Shown here: one piece after another, positions 1-6,888 of the stretch
Layout: every line of letters begins with the position of its first letter
Position numbering within the stretch: position 1 is the first letter of the stretch
DNA from: CAZAGT01 sp964484515
GTDB taxonomy: Bacteria > Desulfobacterota > DSM-4660 > Desulfatiglandales > HGW-15
Length of the DNA: 13,838 bases
Direction of reading: 5' to 3'
NCBI GenBank assembly: GCA_964484515.1
Contig: CAZAGT010000110.1
Coordinates: 1 to 13,838, forward strand
Position numbers and translations under genes: made by a program
Notes under the pieces: model-generated
Told to the model about the DNA's origin: nothing
The model's input: only the letters and a program-made list of their open reading frames with translations
The model's database searches: none

Positions 1-476
1 TGTCGGAGGGGGCAGAACTCCCCCGCAGATACGTCATTGAAAAGACCAGCCCGGGAGCCCCGGAATCGAAGAAAAGATATCGCAGGCCTCCCACCGGACT
101 CCAGGGCCATCAGATTGAGATTCGAAAATCCGGATGTCGATCGATAAACGATGGTACTTCAACGTATTGCGCTCTCGATATCAACCTGTTGACCCACAAA
201 TTCCTGTGAGGAGCCAGAATAGAGAGCGTGTGTATCATCAGAAGACGCATCGAAACACTTGCTATGTTATGAGTTGTGGCCTTTTCTTGTCCTCCCTATT
301 CAGCTGCAAAAACAGAAATACATCTGCGAATACAGATGTGGGCAAGATCCGATTAATGTCTTCCGGGGTTGACGAATGTGTCCGGCGCAAGGATGCCCTC
401 AAAAGGGCTCCCAGGGCCACCAACATGATCATCGCTCCCGGGCTGGAGCAACGAGTCTCGGCAAAGGATTGGGAAG
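1..476. other. Leading region without a recognisable gene
   Basis: I see no convincing gene here. Two plus-strand frames are open from the window edge: one stops at TAA 145-147, the other at TGA 207-209. Either could be the tail of a gene lying outside the window, but neither tail resembles a family I know, and together they overlap. A start at 134 opens a 119-codon frame with no recognisable domain and mixed composition. A five-pair G/C stem (8-12 with 20-24) has no T-tract after it. A perfect inverted repeat at 320-339 is listed separately. The stretch probably holds decayed sequence and any promoter for the downstream efflux operon, but I could not find a convincing -35/-10 pair. Confidence 0.5.
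320..339. repeat. Perfect 7-bp inverted repeat with 6-nt loop
   Basis: ACATCTG (320-326) and CAGATGT (333-339) are exact reverse complements around the loop CGAATA. On the minus strand the stem is followed by a T-rich stretch (TATTTCTGTTTTT), which resembles an intrinsic terminator, but no minus-strand gene precedes it. The alternative is a dimeric-regulator operator, about 380 bp upstream of the efflux operon start. The repeat is seen directly; its role is not established. Confidence 0.4.
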
Positions 477-617
477 ATGAATATTCGACCTGACGGAAAA
501 CGGGCCCTGGTCACTGGGGGAAGCTCCGGCATCGGGGCGGCCATTGTCCCGGCACTTGCAGAAGCCGTTGCAAAGGTAGGTATAAACTGCCACGCCCACC
601 TGGAGACCACTCAGTAA
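477..617 (+). pseudogene. Remnant of a short-chain dehydrogenase/reductase N-terminus
   Basis: ATG at 477 opens 46 codons that end in TAA at 615-617. The peptide begins MNIRPDGKRALVTGGSSGIG and goes on AAIVPALAEAVAKVGINCH. This matches the first beta-alpha-beta unit of classical SDR enzymes, including the TGxxxGIG cofactor-binding glycine motif at about residues 13-20. Family members are about 250 residues, with a catalytic Ser-Tyr-Lys set much further on; everything after the second strand is missing. The usual Gly of the EAGAKV segment is Val here, a sign of decay. None of the three frames between 617 and 716 continues an SDR sequence that I can recognise. An AAGGA about 10 nt upstream of the ATG would suit the original start. 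The SDR identity of the fragment is fairly sure. That it is a dead remnant, not a small functional peptide, is inference. The original substrate cannot be told. Confidence 0.6.
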
Positions 618-715
618 ATCTACCAGGCACGAAATTCCTATGAAATCGGTTCCGGTGTCCCGGACTCCTTGCGGGATTGATGCTCGTCCCGGAAATAGGG
701 TCCTCAAGGTAGGCC

Positions 716-2224
716 ATGAAGGCATACGGAAAGGGAAAAAGGATGTTTGTACCGGGTATTCGGATTTTGCGGCTTGCTTTCGGATCGTGGTCCTCTTCGG
801 CGATACTCGCCATGGCGGCATTCATAGCCGGGTGTTCGCAGCAGGCCCTCGTTCCGTCGCCGAGAGACTTTGCCTTGGAACGCGAGATGCGGTTGCAGCC
901 GACAAAAATCCTGACGCCCCCTGCCAGTAAGGGATATGCCGACGTCCTGACGGTCGACAAGGCCATAGAAGAGGCCTTGCGAGCCAGCCCTGAACTGGCA
1001 CAGATTCGCGAGCGGATGAGTGCTGCTGATCAGCAGGTCAAACAGGCCGAAGCCGCTTTCTATCCCCACTTGATTCTCGGCGAAGAATTCAACATCACCA
1101 CCAATCCGACGGTCGCCCTGATGAACCTCTTAAATCAGAGGCAATTCCAACCCGGTGTCGATTTCAACAATCTCGGCCGCCAGCAGAATTTTTCAACCCA
1201 GATAAGAGGAGAGTGGTCGCTTTTTGAAGGGGGGAGCAACTGGTATGGGCGGGAAGCTGCCATGGGCCACCGGCGTTCCTTGGAAGGCAATCTAAGGGCT
1301 GCGCGCAATCAACTGGTGGCCGAGGTCACCGAGACCTACTACAAGTGGATGCAGGCCCTCGCTTTCATCCTGGTGGCTGAAAAGTCGCTTGAGTCGGCCC
1401 AGACCAATGAACGGCTCGGAGAAGCGCGATTAAAGGCGGAAACGGTGCTGCCGAGCGAAGTCATGCGCCTCAAGGCACGCACGGCGGAAGCCAGAGGAAA
1501 TCTGGTAACCGCCAGGAGCAATTCGGGGAGGCTTCAGGCGGGGTTGGAGAGACTCCTCGCCCGGCCTATCGGTGCCGCTGAAATCCCGGCCCCGGCGACC
1601 TCGCTGGAGTCACCTGGAGGAGCACCTATTTCAGAGGATTCTGAGTCCCTTGTCAAACGGGCCCTCGAAAAACGACCCGAAATGGCGGCAGTGCGGGAAT
1701 TGATCGAGGCCTCTCGCAACCGAGTCCGCTCCGCGCAGGGCGGTCTCCTGCCGAGACTGGGAACCAACGCCAACTACCAATGGAATGCGGAAGACCTTGA
1801 TGGTGGCTCAGGCAGTTGGTTTGTGGGTGTCCAGGCTACGTGGCCGCTATTTGAAGGCGGGATAACCCTTGCCAGGATCCGGGAGGCCCGCTTTCGGATG
1901 AAGGAACTGGAAGAGCGAGGAGAGCAGATCGCCCTCGATATCGCCCTCGAGGTTCACCATGCCGCCTTGGCCGTGACGGAGGCCGCCGAAAAGGTCAAGG
2001 TCGCCGCGGAGAGGATAAGATGGGCGCAGCAGGCCCTGAAAGAGGTTCGATACCAGTATGAAGGTCAGGTTGTCACCGTTGAGGCCCTGCTCCAGGCGGA
2101 AGTAGCGTGGAATCGGGCTGAGGTTGCGTATACGGCGGCGCTTTTTGAGGGTAGAATCGCCCAGACCCTCTTGAGGGAGGCCCTTGGGGATTTCGCCGGC
2201 TGGACGGATAAGGCGCAGCAATGA
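716..2224 (+). CDS. TolC-family outer-membrane efflux lipoprotein
   Basis: This 502-residue protein is the outer-membrane exit duct of a tripartite RND pump. The N-terminus has a hydrophobic stretch ending in a lipobox (FIAGC, Cys40), so signal peptidase II cleavage and lipidation are predicted. Two outer-membrane efflux repeats follow, about residues 80-285 and 308-492. They show the family pattern: helical segments such as AIEEALRASPELAQIRERM and its counterpart LVKRALEKRPEMAAVRELI, strand regions such as WSLFEGG (167-173) and WPLFEGG (376-382), and a long alanine- and glutamate-rich coiled-coil body. Length is normal for the family. The start at 716 has AAGG six bases upstream. Met10 at 743 also has a good AAAGGG and would give a more usual signal-peptide length, so the true start is open. 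First gene of a plus-strand operon; the adaptor starts 49 bp after its stop. Family is sure; the exact partner set is inferred from position. Confidence 0.9.
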   Translation: MKAYGKGKRMFVPGIRILRLAFGSWSSSAILAMAAFIAGCSQQALVPSPRDFALEREMRLQPTKILTPPASKGYADVLTVDKAIEEALRASPELAQIRERMSAADQQVKQAEAAFYPHLILGEEFNITTNPTVALMNLLNQRQFQPGVDFNNLGRQQNFSTQIRGEWSLFEGGSNWYGREAAMGHRRSLEGNLRAARNQLVAEVTETYYKWMQALAFILVAEKSLESAQTNERLGEARLKAETVLPSEVMRLKARTAEARGNLVTARSNSGRLQAGLERLLARPIGAAEIPAPATSLESPGGAPISEDSESLVKRALEKRPEMAAVRELIEASRNRVRSAQGGLLPRLGTNANYQWNAEDLDGGSGSWFVGVQATWPLFEGGITLARIREARFRMKELEERGEQIALDIALEVHHAALAVTEAAEKVKVAAERIRWAQQALKEVRYQYEGQVVTVEALLQAEVAWNRAEVAYTAALFEGRIAQTLLREALGDFAGWTDKAQQ

Positions 2225-2273
2225 GGGAATTTTGGGGCCGATGTAAAGAGGGACGAGGAGGGAGGCGTAGGAA

Positions 2274-3500
2274 ATGGCTGCCGTGCATGAACAGGGCGCG
2301 CGAAATATGTTGAGCGAAGTCGCAAAGGGCCTTGGATTGGTGCTTATCCTTGTACTCTTAATGATGTGGTTGGCCGGGAGTTTTGTCAGCAAGGTCGAGC
2401 CTGCTCCTCCCGCGCCCAAACCCCCGCCGCCCAAGGTTGCCACCCGCAAGGTGGAATTGCGGACGCTCCCCCTCATTATTGATCAAGTCGGAACCGTTCG
2501 CGCTCAAACGCTGGCTGAAGTGTCGAGTCAAATTATGGCCCAGGTCAAAGAAATATACGTACGCGCGGGGGACAAGGTCCTCGGAGGTGAGGACGGCAAA
2601 GGGTCGGGAACGGTCATGGCCCGCCTGGACGACCGGGATATTCAGGCCAGACTCCGCCAGGCTGAATCCCAGGCCCAGGCCATGAGCCGCGCACTCGAAG
2701 CGGCCAGGGCCAAGCTCAAGACCGCGAGGTCTCAGGTGGAAGCGGCCCAAGCCAACCGGGATAAGGCAGTCGCCGATGATGACCGCTATCAGGAGCTATA
2801 CCGCAACCATGCGGCCACCGGCCTGCAAAGGGACCAATACCGAGCTCAAAGAACCGTTTCGGAAGCCCAGCTGAGCGCGGCTCAAAGCGCAGTCCAGTCG
2901 GTGCAGGGCGACGTGGAGAGAATTCAGGCCCAGAAAAAGGAGGCTGAGGCCGCTGTTGCCCAGGCCCAGGTCATGCTGAGCTACACCGAGATTCGAGCTC
3001 CGTTCAACGGCGTTGTCATTCAGAAAAAGCTCGATGTGGGTGATATGGCAATCCCCGGGCAGCCGCTCTTCGTTGTGGAAACCGCTTCAAAACCTCAACT
3101 CTTCGCTTACATTCCCGAGACTTTCGTGCCCCGCCTGAAGGTCGGGCAAAGAATGAACGTGCAGATCGATTCCCTCCACAAGACGTTCCTCGGGGAGATC
3201 GCGGAAATTGAGCCCAAGGCCGACCCGTCCACACGAACGGTCCTGGTGAAGGTCAACCTCTCTCCGCATCCTGACCTCGTCAGCGGTCTCTACGGAAAGC
3301 TCCTGGTTCCCTACGGGACATACAGGGTCCTGGTGATCCCGGAAAAAGCCCTGCGCGAGATCGGACAGCTCTCCCTGGTGGACGTCCTCAATCGTGAAGG
3401 ATATCCGGAACGCCGGTTCGTAACCACGGGTGAGCATCATGACGGCATGGTTGAGATCCTCTCAGGTCTTGAAGAAGATGAAGAGGTGGTTGTCCCATGA
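2274..3500 (+). CDS. RND efflux periplasmic adaptor (HlyD/membrane fusion family), long hairpin
   Basis: A 408-residue adaptor that would bridge the permease at 3497 and the outer-membrane factor at 716. One transmembrane anchor lies at about residues 18-37, followed by a proline-rich linker (43-54). There is no lipobox, so it should be anchored by this helix. The first lipoyl half is about 80-120 and carries a short insertion (GGEDGKGSG, 104-112). A long Ala/Gln/Glu-rich coiled-coil hairpin spans about 121-235, the second lipoyl half with RAPFNGVV is about 236-270, and beta-barrel and membrane-proximal domains follow. The protein stops at residue 408 right after EEVVVP, where relatives usually run on 10-20 residues. 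The stop overlaps the permease start as ATGA, suggesting translational coupling. GAGGAGGGAGG upstream of 2274 is a strong ribosome site; Met12 (2307) is an alternative with none. Substrate unknown. Confidence 0.92.
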   Translation: MAAVHEQGARNMLSEVAKGLGLVLILVLLMMWLAGSFVSKVEPAPPAPKPPPPKVATRKVELRTLPLIIDQVGTVRAQTLAEVSSQIMAQVKEIYVRAGDKVLGGEDGKGSGTVMARLDDRDIQARLRQAESQAQAMSRALEAARAKLKTARSQVEAAQANRDKAVADDDRYQELYRNHAATGLQRDQYRAQRTVSEAQLSAAQSAVQSVQGDVERIQAQKKEAEAAVAQAQVMLSYTEIRAPFNGVVIQKKLDVGDMAIPGQPLFVVETASKPQLFAYIPETFVPRLKVGQRMNVQIDSLHKTFLGEIAEIEPKADPSTRTVLVKVNLSPHPDLVSGLYGKLLVPYGTYRVLVIPEKALREIGQLSLVDVLNREGYPERRFVTTGEHHDGMVEILSGLEEDEEVVVP

Positions 3501-6500
3501 GCACAAGGGGTGCTGCCCACCACTGGATAACGCGCGTTGTTGAGGCCTTTCTCCAGGGCAATCTGTCGGTTTTGCTGATTTTCATAAGCCTGATAGCCGG
3601 GGCGGTGTCACTCTGGGTGACGCCGAGAGAGGAAGACCCCCAGATCGTCGTTCCAATCGCTGACGTCCTCATCAGTATGCCAGGCGCTTCGGCCCGCGAA
3701 GTGGAACGGCAGGTATCCACAAGGCTTGAAAAGCTTCTCTATCAGATCGACGGTGTCGAATATGTGTACTCTATGAGTTTTCCTTCTCAGGCCGTCGTGA
3801 CCGTGCGCTTCTACGTAGGGGAGGATCGCGAGAGGAGCCTGGTAAAGCTGTACAACAAGATTCAGTCTAATATTGACCAGGTGCCTCCCGGCGTGGCGGG
3901 CTGGGTGGTGAAGCCGGTGGAAATCGATGATGTGGCCATCGTGAATCTGACTCTCTACAGCGACCGGTATAATGATTACGACTTGAGACGCCTGGCCGAG
4001 GAGCTCGAGATCCGTCTTCAAGGCGTGAAGAACGCGGGACGCACTTATCTCGTGGGAGGCCGGCCGCGACAGGTCTCGGTTCGTCTCTCGGCGTCGAAAA
4101 TGGCAAGCCGGGGCATCTCGCTGCAGGACATCCAACGGGTGATAAGCGCTGCGGATGTTGCTCTGCCTGCAGGACAGCTGGTCGGCGACAACGAAGAAAT
4201 CAAACTGGATGCAGGCCGGTTCATCCTTTCGGCCAAGGACGTCGAGAACCTTACCGTCGGATTGAAAGACATGCGGCCGGTCTATCTCTATGAGGTCGCG
4301 GACGTTGAAGATGGGCCCGCCGAGCCTGAGACTTATACCCGGATAGCCTTTGGCAAGAGGGCCTATTCCGAATCCGACCCGGTAGCCCACGGAAAGGGTT
4401 TGCCTCCGCAGATTCAGCAGTTCAAAGACTATCCTGCCGTGACTGTGGCGGTGGCCAAACGAAAGGGAACCAATGCGGTATGGGTGGCCGAGGAGGTGCT
4501 TAAGGAGGCCGCGAATTTTGCCCGCCAGGCCCTGCCCGAGGGCGTTTATCTTCGTGTTACCCGAGACTACGGCCGCAGCGCCGACGAAAAGGTCAACGAT
4601 CTCGTAGAAGCCCTTTCGGTAGCCATCATCATCGTGGTACTCCTTCTGGCCTACACCCTGGGATGGCGTGAGGGGATCATCATCGCCCTGGCGATCCCCG
4701 TTACGTTCAGCTTCACGCTCCTGATCAACTACATGCTTGGATACACCATCAATCGAGTGACTCTCTTTGCCCTGATCCTCTCGCTCGGCCTGGTGGTGGA
4801 TGATCCGATCGTCGATGTGGAGAACATCCATCGCCATTTCTCCATGAAGAGAGAGCCTCCTTTTCAAGCGGTGGGGCATGCCGTCAACGAAGTGTATCCT
4901 CCCATCATCCTTGCCACGCTGGCCGTGGTCATCTCCTTCCTTCCGATGCTTTTCATCACCGGCATGATGGGGCCGTACATGGCTCCCATGGCCGTGAACG
5001 TACCCGTGGCCATAATTATGAGCCTTCTCGTCGCCTTCACGATTACCCCCTGGCTCACGCTCCGTATGTTGAGAGCCGACTATGACAAGCCGCACATAAA
5101 ACCCTTCGTGTTGGAAGAGACTCGCCTGTATCGCGTCTACAACGCTATGGCGCAGCCCGTCATTCAATTCAGAGGTCTGAGGTGGGCCATCCTCGGGTTT
5201 ATCATGCTCTTGCTGGCGTTTTCAGGATGGCTGGTATTTTCGAAAAGAGTGCCCCTCAAGATGCTCCCTTTCGATAACAAGAATGAACTCCAGGTCGTCC
5301 TGGACATGCCGGAGGGAACGACCCTGGAAGCTACCGAGGCCGCTACCAACGCCCTGGCCGACTATCTGGTCCGGGTCCCCGAAGTGACCGATGTGAGCAC
5401 GTATGTCGGCACCCACAGTCCCGTGGATTTCAACGGCCTGGTGCGTCATTACTATCTTAGACGCGCAGCCAACGCGGCCGACATTCGCATCAATTTCATC
5501 GGCAAAAAGCAAAGAGCACAACAAAGCCACGCCATCGCCCTGCGACTCCGTGACGCCCTGCACGTGATCGCGGTGGAACATAACGCCAACATCAAGATTG
5601 TGGAAACACCGCCGGGGCCGCCGGTGATTGCAACACTGGTTGCCGAGATCTACAAACGAAGGATGATCCAGTCCTATGACGATCTGGTCGCCGGGGCCAG
5701 GGAAGTCAGGGCTTTGATGGAGGGAACCTACGGCGTGGTTGACATTGACGACGTTCTCGTGGCGCCGGAGCGCAGGGACGTTTTCCGTGTCGACCGAACC
5801 AAGACCGCCTTGAATGGAATCAGTAACCGGCAGATTGCGGAGACCCTCCAGGGAACCGTGCTGGGGACGGCTCCCGCTTCCCTGCGCATCGCGAACCAGG
5901 TGCACGCGGTGAAGATAAAGCTTCGACTTCCTCGAAAAGACAGAGCACTCCGAACGGACCTGGATCGATTGATGCTCATCGGCTCGGAAGGGCAGAGTGT
6001 ATTCCTGTCCGAGCTGGGCTCCTTTGAAGAAGGAACCATCGACCAGCCGGTCTATCATAAGGACCTGAGGGAGGTGGTCTACGTGTTCGGGGATACTGCG
6101 GGGCTGCCGCCTCCGGATGCCATTTTTGCCCTCGAAGATAAGGTGGCTAAAGATCCGGAGCTCAATAACGTTGACGTGGTCTGGTCAGGGGAAGGGGAAT
6201 GGAATATCACCCTGCGGGTCTTCCGGGACCTGGGGATTGCATTCGGAGTGGCCATCCTGGGGATCTACATACTGCTTCTGTACCAGACTCAGAGTTACTT
6301 GCTCCCCGCCATCCAGTTGATCGCGCTGCCCCTGTCGGTTATCGGCATCATTCCGGGATTCTGGCTGTTGAATGTTTTTGCGGGGCATACCGTGGGTGGG
6401 TGGCAGAACCCGATCTACTTCACGGCCACCGCCATGATCGGAATGATCGCCCTCTCGGGGATTGCGACGCGGAACTCCATTCTCCTCATTGAATTCGTGG

Positions 6501-6754
6501 AGCAGCGTAAGGCGGAAGGGCGTCCGCTGGTCCATTCGCTCATCGAAGCAGGCGCCCTCAGAACCCGGCCTATTCTGCTGACATCGCTGGCGGCGATGCT
6601 TGCCGCATGGCCTATCACCCTGGATCCGATCTTCTCAGGCCTGGCCTGGGCCCTCATTTTCGGGATCACCGTATCCACCTTCTTCACCCTTATTGTCGTG
6701 CCCATGGTCTACTACATGGCATACTGGAAGAAGGAGGAAGTACATAATCGGTAA
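3497..6754 (+). CDS. RND-type efflux permease, AcrB-like with atypical proton-relay motif
   Basis: This 1085-residue inner-membrane pump subunit should work as a trimer driven by proton influx, with its periplasmic domains capturing substrate. It is slightly longer than AcrB (1049). The architecture is standard: TM1 about 22-42, first periplasmic domain to about 370, TM2-TM6 from about 372, TM7 about 562-582, second periplasmic domain to about 900, then TM8-TM12 to about 1078. The TM4 relay has the paired acids Asp435-Asp436 in GLVVDDPIVDVEN, where AcrB-type pumps usually read VDDAIVVVEN. The position matching the essential TM10 lysine of AcrB is Arg992 (IATRNSILLIEF). RTRPILLTS supplies the conserved TM11 threonine region. 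The N-terminal TPREEDPQI is typical of a subfamily distinct from AcrB, MexB and the metal pump CusA. It overlaps the adaptor by four bases. The mechanism is known for the family; substrate is not deducible. Confidence 0.93.
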   Translation: MSTRGAAHHWITRVVEAFLQGNLSVLLIFISLIAGAVSLWVTPREEDPQIVVPIADVLISMPGASAREVERQVSTRLEKLLYQIDGVEYVYSMSFPSQAVVTVRFYVGEDRERSLVKLYNKIQSNIDQVPPGVAGWVVKPVEIDDVAIVNLTLYSDRYNDYDLRRLAEELEIRLQGVKNAGRTYLVGGRPRQVSVRLSASKMASRGISLQDIQRVISAADVALPAGQLVGDNEEIKLDAGRFILSAKDVENLTVGLKDMRPVYLYEVADVEDGPAEPETYTRIAFGKRAYSESDPVAHGKGLPPQIQQFKDYPAVTVAVAKRKGTNAVWVAEEVLKEAANFARQALPEGVYLRVTRDYGRSADEKVNDLVEALSVAIIIVVLLLAYTLGWREGIIIALAIPVTFSFTLLINYMLGYTINRVTLFALILSLGLVVDDPIVDVENIHRHFSMKREPPFQAVGHAVNEVYPPIILATLAVVISFLPMLFITGMMGPYMAPMAVNVPVAIIMSLLVAFTITPWLTLRMLRADYDKPHIKPFVLEETRLYRVYNAMAQPVIQFRGLRWAILGFIMLLLAFSGWLVFSKRVPLKMLPFDNKNELQVVLDMPEGTTLEATEAATNALADYLVRVPEVTDVSTYVGTHSPVDFNGLVRHYYLRRAANAADIRINFIGKKQRAQQSHAIALRLRDALHVIAVEHNANIKIVETPPGPPVIATLVAEIYKRRMIQSYDDLVAGAREVRALMEGTYGVVDIDDVLVAPERRDVFRVDRTKTALNGISNRQIAETLQGTVLGTAPASLRIANQVHAVKIKLRLPRKDRALRTDLDRLMLIGSEGQSVFLSELGSFEEGTIDQPVYHKDLREVVYVFGDTAGLPPPDAIFALEDKVAKDPELNNVDVVWSGEGEWNITLRVFRDLGIAFGVAILGIYILLLYQTQSYLLPAIQLIALPLSVIGIIPGFWLLNVFAGHTVGGWQNPIYFTATAMIGMIALSGIATRNSILLIEFVEQRKAEGRPLVHSLIEAGALRTRPILLTSLAAMLAAWPITLDPIFSGLAWALIFGITVSTFFTLIVVPMVYYMAYWKKEEVHNR

Positions 6755-6888
6755 ACCAAGTTGCGCTCCGTCAACAACGGGGCGCCTGTAAAGTGGTAAA
6801 TAGGTGGACACCGTATTTCATCGGGGAAGTGACCGCACTCGGCTGATCGGGGACGACTCACTCGGACTTCGCCACCAGGCATGGTTTT
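6755..6888. other. Convergent intergenic spacer
   Basis: The gap lies between the stops of two convergent permease genes. It holds a hairpin (6763-6785), an imperfect direct repeat with 26-base spacing (ATCGGGGA at 6820-6827 and 6846-6853, each followed by an ACTCGG block), and a run of six T at 6885-6890. No gene is seen. It is where transcripts from both sides should end. Confidence 0.5.
6763..6785. terminator. Possible hairpin terminator between convergent operons
   Basis: GCGCTCCG (6763-6770) pairs with CGGGGCGC (6778-6785), with one G-T pair, around a 7-nt loop. It starts 9 bp after the stop codon of the plus-strand permease, the right place for a terminator. No T-tract follows on either strand, so it may be Rho-assisted or only a 3'-end stabilising structure. 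Confidence is limited for that reason. Confidence 0.35.

Noticed and set aside
8..24. GGGGG/CCCCC hairpin at the window edge
   Set aside because: Only five pairs, no T-tract after it and no known upstream gene, so a terminator call is not justified.
134..493. A 119-codon plus-strand frame with a short hydrophobic, Cys-containing centre
   Set aside because: No family resemblance and no clear ribosome site, and its end overlaps the SDR remnant in another frame. Not supportable as a gene.
3608..5167. A 519-codon open frame on the minus strand
   Set aside because: It is exactly antisense to the well-supported permease at 3497-6754. The product is rich in His, Asp, Arg and Gly with no recognisable domain, as expected from reading a membrane-protein gene backwards.
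5222..6058. A 278-codon open frame on the minus strand
   Set aside because: Antisense to the second half of the first permease; no domain and shadow-type composition.
716..6754. First pump as a heavy-metal (CusA/CzcA) efflux system
   Set aside because: The permease lacks the metal-pump motifs I would expect in the TM4 and TM10 regions, and no metal chaperone or methionine/histidine-rich adaptor segment is seen.
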